From NCBI GenBank assembly GCA_025463765.1, contig JAODBC010000074.1, forward strand, positions 1 through 57,706: a stretch of DNA of 57,706 nt, in the 5' to 3' direction. The notes beneath the pieces are model-generated. The model was not told the DNA's origin and searched no databases. It worked only from the letters and a program-made list of their open reading frames with translations. Positions 26,207 to 34,451 of the stretch are shown piece after piece. This DNA is from Subtercola sp. Lineage in GTDB: Bacteria > Actinomycetota > Actinomycetes > Actinomycetales > Microbacteriaceae. The translations under genes were made by a program, and so were the position numbers. The first letter of the stretch is position 1. Each line of letters starts with the position of its first letter.

Positions 26207-27508
26207 TCAGTACCGCGCAGCGCTCGGATCTACGTCGGTCGCCCAGGCGTCGATGCCGCCCTCGACGAAGGTGACGTTGGTCCAGCCCGACTGAAGGAGC
26301 ACCTCGCGGGCATGCCGCGAGCGACCGTCATAGTGGCAGTGCACGATGACGGTCTCGTCGCGGGGCATGATTTCTTGAGCGGCTTCGGAGAGAATCGATT
26401 GCAACGGCACGAGTGCCGAGCCCTCGATCGCGACCACTTCACGCTCCCAGGGCTCGCGCACATCGACGAGCACGAAGTCGTCGGTTCCTGCTTCGCGGGC
26501 GGCGAGTCGCGCAGCGAGTTCGGTCGCGGTGATCGACGGCGCTGCAGGGGCGGCGGGGGTGGATTCGTCAGGCATAGTGCTTCTTTCGATTGGTGAATCT
26601 TGCGCCGAAGTCGAAGCCGAAGCCGACGTCGAGTCGGCCGGGAGAGAAGCCGAAGCCGAGTCGGCCGGGGGAGAAGCCGACGCCGACGCCGGTGCCGCGG
26701 GCGGGGCCGCGGCCGGGGGAGTCGAGGCATCGGCTATCGCACGGTGAAACGGTACGTTCGTGTAACTGCCGTCCAGGGCATCCACCACCAGAATGCGCCC
26801 CAACAGCAACTCGCCGAACCCGACGATGAGCTTCATCGCCTCGCTCGCCATCGTGGCACCAACAGTGGCGCACAGCGGGCCAAGCACTCCGGCGACGGCG
26901 CACGACTCGACCTCGTCGTCGCCAGGTGCGACCGGAAAGACGTCGCGCAGATTCGGTCCGAGCTCGCCGTGCTCGCCCGCGGCGCTCCAGAAGGTCGACG
27001 CCTGCCCATCGAATCGCAGCACCGACCCCCACACATAGGGCATGCCGAGCAGCGCGGCCGTGTCGTTTGCCAGGTATCTCGTGCTGAAGTTGTCGGTTCC
27101 GTCGATGACGAGGTCGTAGGCCGAGAGAATGCGGGCGGCGGTACGCCCGGTCAAACGTTCTTCGTGCAGCTCGACGTTCACGTGCGGGTTCAGGCGACGG
27201 ATGCCCGCTGCCGCCGATTGAACCTTCGAAGTGCCCACGGCCGCCGTCGTATGAATGGTCTGACGCTGCAGATTCGACACATCGACAACGTCTTCGTCGA
27301 CGATGCCGATCGTTCCGACACCTGCGGCCGCGAGATAGGTGAGGACGGGCGAGCCGAGACCACCGGCGCCGAGCACGACGACGCGCGCATTGGCCAGGCG
27401 GCGCTGCCCTTCGACGCCGATCTGGGGCAGCCGGATCTGCCGCGAATACCGCTCGAGCTCGCTCGCCGTCAGCTCCCGCCCGGGTGCGACGAGTGGGGTG
27501 CGTGCCAT
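26207..27508 (-). CDS. MoeB/MoeZ-type sulfur-carrier adenylyltransferase with rhodanese domain
   Basis: 433 residues. The ThiF/MoeB domain (about 1-265) has RYSRQIRLPQIGVEGQRRL, VVVLGAGGLGSPVLTYLAAA (ATP site), VDVSNLQRQ, and DGTDNFSTRYLAND. The rhodanese domain (about 325-433) has the persulfide Cys in IVHCHYDGRSRHA. It adenylates MoaD or similar carriers and supplies sulfur. The two CxxC zinc motifs common in MoeB are not evident. The inter-domain linker (DNA about 26580-26740) consists of Ala/Ser/Pro repeats from a tandem duplication. Convergent with moaD. Confidence 0.92.
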   Translation of the reverse strand: MARTPLVAPGRELTASELERYSRQIRLPQIGVEGQRRLANARVVVLGAGGLGSPVLTYLAAAGVGTIGIVDEDVVDVSNLQRQTIHTTAAVGTSKVQSAAAGIRRLNPHVNVELHEERLTGRTAARILSAYDLVIDGTDNFSTRYLANDTAALLGMPYVWGSVLRFDGQASTFWSAAGEHGELGPNLRDVFPVAPGDDEVESCAVAGVLGPLCATVGATMASEAMKLIVGFGELLLGRILVVDALDGSYTNVPFHRAIADASTPPAAAPPAAPASASASPPADSASASLPADSTSASASTSAQDSPIERSTMPDESTPAAPAAPSITATELAARLAAREAGTDDFVLVDVREPWEREVVAIEGSALVPLQSILSEAAQEIMPRDETVIVHCHYDGRSRHAREVLLQSGWTNVTFVEGGIDAWATDVDPSAARY

Positions 27509-27775
27509 TTCTCAACCCTACGCGCCTGTGCACGGGTATTCCCCGTGCCTGTGCGCGCCCTGTTGCGTCCGCCGAGCTGGCCCCCGCCCTCCGTGCTGTT
27601 CTCCCGTTGGTGCGGCTGCGGCCCGTCGGCTACAGCGCCGCAGCCATCCGGGGTGGCGAGGGCCGTCAGCCGCCGCTGGGGGTCGCGGGTCGAGCGTGTT
27701 GCCATCGGCTGCCGTGCAGCAGTTTCGCGTGCTCGGTCTCGGTCTCGGTCTCGGGTCGAGCTGGGGGAGCACGTG

Positions 27776-28018
27776 GTGGATTCGACGACCCTCGCCGCGA
27801 CCCGCGCCCAGCTCGACGCGCAACTCGACGCCGTCGTCTATGCCACGCACTCTTCGTCGACGCGCCGAACTCATGCCCGAGGTATCGTGTGTGGCCGTGC
27901 CGTGGCCGCCGCGGGCATGCCCGCGGCGCTGGTGTGCATCTCGACGACTCCGCAGATCGACCACGATGCCGCCCTCGTTGAGCGCTCCATGCGTGCGGCG
28001 GTGGTCCGCGACGCGTGA
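27776..28018 (+). CDS. Possible small protein or gene relic of unknown function
   Basis: 80 codons from GTG 27776, with GGGGGAG six bases before it, ending in TGA at 28016-28018. Codon use is coding-like (third positions mainly G/C). The predicted product is soluble (VDSTTLAATRAQLDAQLDAV at the N-terminus, AGMPAALVCIS near the middle). I do not recognise the family. Sequence just upstream (about 27540-27690) also looks coding-like in another frame, so this could be the 3' end of a frameshifted gene. It is the only coding candidate in the 27509-28466 gap. Confidence 0.3.
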   Translation: MDSTTLAATRAQLDAQLDAVVYATHSSSTRRTHARGIVCGRAVAAAGMPAALVCISTTPQIDHDAALVERSMRAAVVRDA

Positions 28019-28035
28019 CTCCATCGTGGCGGCCG

Positions 28036-28266
28036 CCGCCGCGCGCTGATATCCCGCGCGCTGATGCCCCGCGTGCTGACACCTGCTGCGCTGACGCCCC
28101 CGCCCTGACACCCGTGCGCAGACGTCCCCGCGCTGACACACCTCCCCCTTCCTCTTCCCCGCCCCGAGCCCCCCGCCCCCGAGCCCCCCGAGACCCGCCC
28201 CCCCACCCCGAGCCCCGAGCCTCGAGCCCCGAGCCCCCGAGGCCCCGCCCCGAGCCCCCTCCCGGA
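28036..28266. repeat. Degenerate tandem repeats and C-rich low-complexity tract
   Basis: 28036-28130 contains imperfect ~15-bp units built on GCGCTGA(C/T)(A/G)CCCC. 28137-28266 is almost entirely runs of C broken by GAG, built on CCCCGAGCC units. On the minus strand this is a long run of GGGG/GGGGG blocks with G-quadruplex potential. It adjoins palindromic element A2. No gene is recognisable. Confidence 0.7.
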
Positions 28267-28330
28267 GATCGAGTTTGCGAAAAGGGCTGTTCCCCGGCGT
28301 TTTTGGGGGACTTTTCGCAAAGTCGGCGAC
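28267..28330. repeat. Palindromic element A2 (inverted relative to A1)
   Basis: The arms GAGTTTGCGAAAAG (28271-28284) and CTTTTCGCAAAGTC (28311-28324) pair with one mismatch, and inner GTTCCCC/GGGGGAC extend the stem. Read on the minus strand it aligns with A1 (GTCGCCG, ACTTTGCGAAAA, CCCCCAAA, CGCCGGG, TTTTCGCAAA, TCGATCTC) and is followed by a G-rich tract as in A1. It lies 137 nt upstream of the smc start. Confidence 0.7.
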
Positions 28331-28466
28331 GTCCGCAGCGCAGAAAACGGGCAGTAGGGGCGCTTTTGGCGATGCAAGTGAGGCGCAGCGCGTGCGGCGA
28401 GGTCGAACCGACCGGGTTGTTGGGTACCGTAGAGCACGACCGCGAGCGCGCAGAAAGGGTCGACCG

Positions 28467-31400
28467 GTGTATCTGAAGAGCCTGACCCTGAAAGGGTTCA
28501 AGTCGTTCGCGCAGCCCACGACGTTCGCGTTCGAGACCGGCGTCACGTGTGTGATCGGCCCGAACGGCTCCGGCAAGAGCAACGTGGTGGATGCCCTCGC
28601 CTGGGTCATGGGTGAGCAGGGCGTCAAGACGCTGCGCGGCGGCAAGATGGAAGATGTCATCTTCGCCGGCACCTCCACCCGAGGCCCGCTCGGCCGTGCC
28701 GAGGTGATTCTGACCATCGACAACGCCGACGGAGCCCTGCCGATCGACTACTCCGAGGTGACGATCAGCCGCACGCTGTTCCGCAATGGCGGCAGCGAAT
28801 ACGCCATCAACGGCGACTCGTGCCGGCTGCTCGATGTGCAGGAGCTGCTCAGCGACTCCGGCCTCGGGCGAGAGATGCACGTCATTGTCGGGCAGGGTCA
28901 GCTCGATGCCGTTCTGCACGCCAGCCCCGAGGGGCGGCGTGGTTTCATCGAGGAGGCCGCGGGCATCCTGAAGCATCGCCGCCGCAAAGAGAAGACGCAG
29001 CGCAAGCTCGAAGCGATGCAGGCGAACCTCACGCGGCTGAGTGACCTGGCGGGCGAGATCCGGCGGCAGCTCAAGCCTCTCGGGCGCCAGGCCGAGGTCG
29101 CGAAAGAGGCCCAGGGCATTGCGTCGATCGTGCGAGATGCACGCGCCCGCCTGCTCGCCGACGAGGTGGTGACTCTGCGTCAGGCCCTCGACGCGCACTC
29201 GCACAGCGAGAACGAGCGCCGCACCGAGCGCATCGTGCTGCAAGAGCGCCTCGAACAGAACCAGTTGCGCATCACCCGCATCGAGCAGGAACAGGTCGGC
29301 GACGCCGCCGACCTCGCCCGCCGCACGGCGTTCGGCCTCGAATCGGTGCAGGAGCGGCTGCGTGGTCTCTTCACTCTCGCGAATCAGCGCCTTGCGCTGC
29401 TTGGCTCCGAACAGGGTTCGCACGATGTTTCGCCGAGCGTGACGCCGTCGATGGTTCAGGATGCCCGTGACGAGGCCGCGCGCCTGCTCGCCGCCGTGGC
29501 GGCCGCCGAGCAGGGCTGGCTCGACGCGCAAGGGCGCACGCAGGCCGCGCGGCGCGCGCTCGACGCGGTGGACGAGCAGATCGCCGCACAGAGTGCCCTG
29601 GTCTCGAAGCACGACCTCGAGCTGTCGAAGCTCGGCGGTCAGCTCGAGTCCGCGAATTCACGCCTCGCTGCGGTACGCGGCGAAGATCTGCGCCAGCAGA
29701 ACGCGCTCGACGCGGCCGGCGATCGTCGGGAACGCCTGCAAGCCGACTTCGTGGCTCTCGAGGCGCAAGCCGCTCTCGACGACACCGGCCAGAACGACCT
29801 CGACGAGGCTTACGAGTTCGCGCAGGCCGCCGTGTTCGAGGCCGAGGCCGAGATCGAACAGCTGCGGGATGCTCTGCACGTACACGAGCGCGAGCGCGAC
29901 GCCCTGGCGGGTAAGACCAGTGCGCTGTCGATGGCGCTGGGCCAGAAAGACGGATCGAGCGAGCTCGCCTCCGCCGGAGTCCCCGGCGTTCTCGGCCTGC
30001 TCGCCGATCATGTGCAGGTCGAGCCCGGCTTCGAGGCGGCTATCGCGGCGGCGCTCGGCTCGCTCGCCGACGGTGTGCTGGCTGACAGTGCCTCCGCTGC
30101 CTTCGCCGCGCTGGCGGCGGCCCGCGCCGCCGACATGGGCCGCGTCGAGGTCGTCGTGGCGAACCCCGCCGCCCGGGCATCCGCGGCAGCCTCGCCCGCC
30201 GCCGCCGGTGCCTCCTCGCCCGCCGCTTCCTCGCCCGACGTCACAGGTGTCGCCCTCCCGGCGACAGCGACGTTTCCAAACGAGAGCGACCGCCTCGGCG
30301 GCTCATCTCGCCCGACGCCGCCGGTCTCGCCCGAGGGCGCGGAGGGCGCGGGAGGCGCTGGGCGCAGGGGGGACGCGGGAGAAGCGGAGGACGCGGGGGC
30401 CCGGGCGGGGCTCGTGCGCGCGATCGACGTCGTCACCGCGCCTGAGGGCGTGAGGGCACTTCTGGCGCACACGCTGATCGCCGATGATCTCGAGGCTGCG
30501 CGAGCGGCGTGGCCGAGCATCCACGCCCCGCAACCCGTGCACGCGGTCGCGATGAGTGCGAGCGACGAGGCTCGTGAGACTTCTACGCCGCCACGAGGCA
30601 GGTCTGCCAGCCTCAATTCGGCGCAGCAGTCTCACGAGGGGCCCGATGGTGGCCCGCTCACGATCATCACGCGAGGCGGCGACGTGCTCACCGAGTACGT
30701 GCTGCGCGGCGGATCCGGCGCCAAACGCTCGCGCCTCGAACTCGTCGCCGAGCGCGATGCCGCCGCCGATCGCCTCGAGATCGTGACCGCCGAGATCGAC
30801 CGCGCTAAGTTCGCTCTCGCCGAGCAGCGCGGCATTCTGCAGAACGCCAAGCAGCAGTCGGCCACCGCGCTGACGGCGCTGCGCGAATTCGACTCCCGGC
30901 TCGCCGCGCAGACCGAGCGGCTCTCACGACTTCGCGCGCAGGTCGACGCCAGCCACGGCGAGTTCGAGCGCCTCGAACGCAGCCGCGCCGCCGCCGGCGA
31001 GACCGTCGCCGCGGCGCTCGCAGCCGCCGAGAAGGCGCGCGCCGAACTCGAATCCGCTCGCGCCAGACCCCGCCCGATACTCGACGTGAGTTCGCGTGAC
31101 GACTTGTTCGAAATGCTCGAGAAGGGCCGCGAGGGTGAGCTCGAGGCTCGCTTGCGGCTCGAGACCGTTCGCGAACGTGTTCGCGCCGAGCAGGCTCGCG
31201 TCGTCGATCTCGAGCGCCAGCTCGAGGCCGAACGGGCGGCGGCCGAAGAGGCCGCGCGGCGGGCCGTTATTCGTCGGCGTCAGGTCGGCGCGGCGACCTC
31301 GGTAGTGGATGCCCTTCCCGACGTTCTGCGCTCGGTCGACGCCTCCGTGACCGAGGCCCGCCTCGACCTCGGCAGGCGCGAGGCCGAACGGGCCGAACAG

Positions 31401-32339
31401 AACGCCGAACTCACCGAACTGCGCCGTGAGGAAGCGGCCCTGCGCGAGCGCCTGCAGGGCATCACCGAGAACGTGCACGGGCTCGAGCTGCAGATCTACG
31501 AGAAGAAGCTGCACCTCTCGAGCGTGCTCGAGCGGGTCGGCTCAGAACTCGGTCTCGTCGAAAACGATCTGGTCGCCGAGTACGGCCCCGACCAGCGCAT
31601 TCCGCTCGATGCCTCGGCGGAGAGCCGAGCATCCGGTGGCCGGTCTTCTGAACCCAGCGACGAAGACGACTCTGTGCCGTTCAACCGCGACGAGCAGAAA
31701 CGCCGGCTGGCGAAGGCCGAACGGATGCTCGCGGAACTCGGCCGCGTGAATCCCCTCGCCCTCGAAGAGTTCGATGCGCTGGAGCAGCGCCACAAGTTCT
31801 TGACCGAACAGCTCACCGACCTGACTAATACCCGTAAAGACCTGCTGACGATCATCGACGAGATCGACGACAAGATGAAGTACATCTTCGAGAGCGCCTT
31901 CAACGACACCCGCGACGCGTTCGCGCAGGTCTTTCCGATCTTGTTCCCCGGCGGCACCGGCAGCATCTCGCTCACCGACCCGACTGACCTTCTCACCACG
32001 GGTGTCGAGGTGAGCGTGAAACCCGCCGGCAAGAAGATCGAGCGGCTCTCGCTGCTTTCGGGCGGCGAGCGCTCGCTCGCGGCGGTGGCCCTGCTCATCG
32101 CCATCTTCAAGGCGCGCCCCAGCCCGTTCTACATCATGGACGAGGTCGAGGCCGCCCTCGACGACGCCAACCTCGGTCGCCTGCTCACCATCTTTCGCGA
32201 CTTGCGCGAGACGTCGCAGCTCATCGTCATCACCCACCAGAAGCGCACGATGGAGATCGCCGACGCCCTCTACGGCGTCTCGATGCGCCAAGACGGCGTC
32301 TCTGCCGTGATCGGCCAGCGCATCGAGGCCGCGTCGTGA
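28467..32339 (+). CDS. smc: Chromosome segregation protein SMC
   Basis: 1290 residues from GTG 28467 (AAAGGG seven bases upstream; frame open further back but not conserved). The N-terminal head has LTLKGFKSFAQP and Walker A GPNGSGKSNVVDALAWVMGE. The C-terminal head has signature LLSGGERSLAAVALLIAIF and Walker B FYIMDEVEAALDD. Two coiled coils flank the hinge. SMC condenses and aligns sister chromosomes with ScpAB. It is about 100 residues longer than usual. The hinge (about 500-730) contains an Ala/Ser/Pro/Gly-rich insertion (about 569-650) and a second one (about 695-727). The first includes a repeat element (30263-30329). Confidence 0.95.
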   Translation: MYLKSLTLKGFKSFAQPTTFAFETGVTCVIGPNGSGKSNVVDALAWVMGEQGVKTLRGGKMEDVIFAGTSTRGPLGRAEVILTIDNADGALPIDYSEVTISRTLFRNGGSEYAINGDSCRLLDVQELLSDSGLGREMHVIVGQGQLDAVLHASPEGRRGFIEEAAGILKHRRRKEKTQRKLEAMQANLTRLSDLAGEIRRQLKPLGRQAEVAKEAQGIASIVRDARARLLADEVVTLRQALDAHSHSENERRTERIVLQERLEQNQLRITRIEQEQVGDAADLARRTAFGLESVQERLRGLFTLANQRLALLGSEQGSHDVSPSVTPSMVQDARDEAARLLAAVAAAEQGWLDAQGRTQAARRALDAVDEQIAAQSALVSKHDLELSKLGGQLESANSRLAAVRGEDLRQQNALDAAGDRRERLQADFVALEAQAALDDTGQNDLDEAYEFAQAAVFEAEAEIEQLRDALHVHERERDALAGKTSALSMALGQKDGSSELASAGVPGVLGLLADHVQVEPGFEAAIAAALGSLADGVLADSASAAFAALAAARAADMGRVEVVVANPAARASAAASPAAAGASSPAASSPDVTGVALPATATFPNESDRLGGSSRPTPPVSPEGAEGAGGAGRRGDAGEAEDAGARAGLVRAIDVVTAPEGVRALLAHTLIADDLEAARAAWPSIHAPQPVHAVAMSASDEARETSTPPRGRSASLNSAQQSHEGPDGGPLTIITRGGDVLTEYVLRGGSGAKRSRLELVAERDAAADRLEIVTAEIDRAKFALAEQRGILQNAKQQSATALTALREFDSRLAAQTERLSRLRAQVDASHGEFERLERSRAAAGETVAAALAAAEKARAELESARARPRPILDVSSRDDLFEMLEKGREGELEARLRLETVRERVRAEQARVVDLERQLEAERAAAEEAARRAVIRRRQVGAATSVVDALPDVLRSVDASVTEARLDLGRREAERAEQNAELTELRREEAALRERLQGITENVHGLELQIYEKKLHLSSVLERVGSELGLVENDLVAEYGPDQRIPLDASAESRASGGRSSEPSDEDDSVPFNRDEQKRRLAKAERMLAELGRVNPLALEEFDALEQRHKFLTEQLTDLTNTRKDLLTIIDEIDDKMKYIFESAFNDTRDAFAQVFPILFPGGTGSISLTDPTDLLTTGVEVSVKPAGKKIERLSLLSGGERSLAAVALLIAIFKARPSPFYIMDEVEAALDDANLGRLLTIFRDLRETSQLIVITHQKRTMEIADALYGVSMRQDGVSAVIGQRIEAAS
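30263..30329. repeat. Palindromic repeat element, copy E2, inside smc
   Basis: 67 bp within the smc hinge insertion, encoding about residues 599-621. It matches E1 (20986-21052) over its whole length at roughly 70 percent by eye, including the exact 15-mer ACGAGAGCGACCGCC and a downstream TCTCG at the same spacing. It folds as CGAGA...TCTCG around CCGCC-TC-GGCGG. It reads through in frame. Confidence 0.5.
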
Positions 32340-32365
32340 GCGACGCGCGCGCGGTCGTGCGTCGC

Positions 32366-32440
32366 GGGGTTGCGTGGCGGGGGGTTGCGTGCCGCGGAGT
32401 TGCGTGCCGCGGGGTTGCGTGCCGCGTGGTTTCGCGCAGC
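32366..32440. repeat. 15-bp tandem repeat array downstream of smc
   Basis: Five consecutive 15-bp units with consensus GGGGTTGCGTGCCGC (32366, 32381, 32396, 32411, 32426); the last is the most diverged. The array fills most of the 127-nt gap between the smc stop and the PEBP-family gene. No promoter or hairpin is obvious. Confidence 0.85.
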
Positions 32441-32466
32441 GCGCGAGCGCACAACGAGGAAACGTC

Positions 32467-33033
32467 GTGCTGAAGCTCCCGAAGCCCGGCCGCATGATCC
32501 GGCGGGTGCATGCCGGGCAGCACATGCTCGCCTGGGGCACGCTGGCGCCAGAAGCGCCGACGAGCATCCGTGTCACCAGCCCGGACTTCGCCGAGGGCGG
32601 CGCGATTCCGGCCATCCACGCCGGTGAGGGAGTCGGTGACAACATCTCTCCCGCGCTGGAATGGAGCGGCGTTCCGGGCGGCACGCGGCAGCTGCTGCTG
32701 ATGATCGAAGACCCTGACGTGCCGCTGCTGCGGCCGGTCGTCCACCTGATCGCCCGGCTCGACCCGAGTCGCACGGGTGTCGCCCGCGGTGAGCTGAACG
32801 AGGAGGCCGAGAACACCGGAATCGTGCTGCACCCTGGCTCGTTCAATCGCTACGGCTACGCGGGCCCCCGGCCGATCGAGGCGCACGGCCCGCACCGCTA
32901 CGTGTTCGAGCTCTTCGCGCTCTCGAAGTCTCTGCCGCTACCCGCCACGGCCGGGCGCAGCGAGGTCACCAACGCGACCTACGGGCTCATCCTCGCCCGC
33001 GGACGCACCTGGGCGACGTTCGAACGCCCGTAG
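32467..33033 (+). CDS. YbhB/YbcL family (PEBP-like) protein
   Basis: 188 residues of the phosphatidylethanolamine-binding-protein fold: IRVTSPDFAEGGAIPAIHAG, DNISPALEWSGVP, LLLMIEDPDVPLLRPVVHLI (the DPD ligand-site motif) and YGYAGPRPIEAHGPHRYVFE (GPxPP-HGPH site). Members are cytosolic proteins with loosely defined ligand-binding or kinase-modulating roles. Start GTG 32467 has AGGA six bases upstream; longer in-frame sequence upstream translates the tandem array and is rejected. Confidence 0.87.
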   Translation: MLKLPKPGRMIRRVHAGQHMLAWGTLAPEAPTSIRVTSPDFAEGGAIPAIHAGEGVGDNISPALEWSGVPGGTRQLLLMIEDPDVPLLRPVVHLIARLDPSRTGVARGELNEEAENTGIVLHPGSFNRYGYAGPRPIEAHGPHRYVFELFALSKSLPLPATAGRSEVTNATYGLILARGRTWATFERP

Positions 33034-33124
33034 CGCCTCCCGACTGTACGAACCAGACCGTAGACCGCAGCCCGCGCGCGTTGCAGAATGATGAGCACAC
33101 CACACGAACGACAGGGGAGTCTTC

Positions 33125-33565
33125 ATGTCTGACTACGTTTCTCGAGCCGAAATACTGATCCGAAAGGCTCCGGAAGAAGTGTGGCAGACGCTCACCGCCA
33201 CCGGGTCGAATCCCGAGATCATGTTCGGCGCCGAGATCGTGACCGATTGGCAGGTCGGGCATCCCATCTCGTGGAAGGGCAGCTTCAAGGGCACCGACTA
33301 CGAAGACAGGGGCACGATTCTCGCGTTCGACGAGCCGAACGCCCTCAGCATGACCCATTTCAGCCCGATGACCGGCCAGCCCGACCTTCCCGAGAACTAT
33401 CACACCGTCTCGTATTCGCTCGAGAAGGTCGCCGAGGGCACCCGAGTCGCTCTCACTCAAGACAAGAATCCGACCATGGAGGCGGCGGCGCACTCCGAAG
33501 AGAATTGGATGCTCGCTCTCAAGGGGCTGCGCTCAGTGGTCGAGGGCACCCTCGTCGACGACTGA
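33125..33565 (+). CDS. SRPBCC (AHSA1-like) domain protein
   Basis: 146 residues of the START/Bet v1-like ligand-binding fold of the Hsp90-activator-homology group: SRAEILIRKAPEEVWQTLT at the N-terminus, HPISWKGSFKGTDYEDRG in the middle, ENWMLALKGLRSVVEGTL as the C-terminal helix. The start is clear (AGGGGAG before ATG 33125). Function in bacteria is generally unknown; a small hydrophobic ligand is expected. It stands alone between the PEBP gene and lipB. Confidence 0.85.
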   Translation: MSDYVSRAEILIRKAPEEVWQTLTATGSNPEIMFGAEIVTDWQVGHPISWKGSFKGTDYEDRGTILAFDEPNALSMTHFSPMTGQPDLPENYHTVSYSLEKVAEGTRVALTQDKNPTMEAAAHSEENWMLALKGLRSVVEGTLVDD

Positions 33566-33610
33566 GGGGGCGCCACGCCGGGCGTATTTATGGACTCAGT
33601 GCAATAAATG

Positions 33611-33616
33611 TATAGT
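33611..33616 (+). promoter_or_regulatory. -10-like TATAGT, 7 nt before lipB start
   Basis: TATAGT in an AT-rich patch (GCAATAAATGTATAGTTGAC), with seven bases to the lipB ATG and no SD. Consistent with a promoter giving a leaderless mRNA. Confidence 0.5.
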
Positions 33617-33623
33617 TGACGAC

Positions 33624-34451
33624 ATGGTCGAGTTTTTCGTCGCAGACGTCGGTACCCGCACTGTTCCCTATGAAGAAGGTCTGGTGCTGCAGCGCACGAG
33701 GCGCAAGGCGGTGTGCGACGGCGCTGAGAACGTCGTGATTCTGCTCGAACACGACGCCGTCTACACCGCCGGCCGACGCACGGACGACTCCGAACGACCG
33801 ACCGACGGTTCGGCGGTGGTCGAGGTCGATCGCGGTGGCAAGCTCACCTGGCACGGCCCGGGCCAGCTGGTGGGATACCCGATCGTGCGGCTGCGCGAGC
33901 CGATGGATGTCGTCGCCTACGTTCGCACGCTCGAATCCGTGCTCATCGCGGTGCTCGCCGATGTGGGCGTCACCGGCCGCCGCGTCGAGGGGCGCTCGGG
34001 GGTCTGGGTGCAGATCGGCGAAGGCCCGTTCGCCAAAGAGGCCAAGATCGCCGCCATCGGCATCCGGGTCGCCGACGGCGTCACCTCGCACGGCTTCGCG
34101 CTCAATTGCAGCAACAGCCTCGAGCCGTACGCGCACATCGTGGCGTGCGGGATCCGCGACGCCGGCGTCACCACGATCACCGACGTGCTCGGCCGCACGG
34201 TCGACCCCGCCGACGTCGTCGCCTCGGTCGAGCATCACCTCACCGCCGCATTCGCCCTCCAAGGCTCCCCCGTTCTCGACCCCTCAAACTCGGAGAGAGT
34301 TTCCGCCCGAACCGCTCGGTTTTCAGACGCAAAGTCTCTCCCCAATGGGGTGCCGGGACCGGAGGGGGGGCCGGGACCGGAGGAGGGGCCGGGACCGGAG
34401 GGGATGCCGGGCGCGCGGGTTGCGGCTGGCCGGGTCGGGGTCAGGGCGTGA
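33624..34451 (+). CDS. lipB: Octanoyltransferase
   Basis: 275 residues; normal LipB is about 210-230. It transfers octanoyl from ACP to lipoyl domains. Conserved segments: [40 protein letters not shown] (RGG-HGPGQ-Y), [10 protein letters not shown] (catalytic Lys) and IVACGI (catalytic Cys), with [10 protein letters not shown] between them. After about residue 220 comes an extra tail with a palindromic element (34292-34341) and a PGPEGG-type repeat. The stop overlaps lipA by 4 nt. Confidence 0.94.
   Translation: MVEFFVADVGTRTVPYEEGLVLQRTRRKAVCDGAENVVILLEHDAVYTAGRRTDDSERPTDGSAVVEVDRGGKLTWHGPGQLVGYPIVRLREPMDVVAYVRTLESVLIAVLADVGVTGRRVEGRSGVWVQIGEGPFAKEAKIAAIGIRVADGVTSHGFALNCSNSLEPYAHIVACGIRDAGVTTITDVLGRTVDPADVVASVEHHLTAAFALQGSPVLDPSNSERVSARTARFSDAKSLPNGVPGPEGGPGPEEGPGPEGMPGARVAAGRVGVRA
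34292..34341. repeat. Palindromic element D inside the lipB C-terminal tail
   Basis: GGAGAGA (34292-34298) pairs with TCTCTCC (34335-34341). TTTC/CGCAAA and GAACCG/CGGTTT segments between them continue the fold, about 50 nt in all. It is in frame, encoding a Ser/Arg/Ala-rich stretch after the catalytic domain. It resembles element B in length and in the TTTC-CGCCC-AA-CCGC order. Confidence 0.5.

Noticed and set aside
26600..28018. 472-residue plus-strand frame overlapping moeB
   Set aside because: Only the last 80 codons (27776-28018) look coding; the rest is the complement of moeB.
27518..29612. Long minus-strand frames (401 and 648 residues) over the C-rich tract and smc
   Set aside because: They are opposite smc, contain Gly/Arg-rich translations of low-complexity DNA, and match no family.
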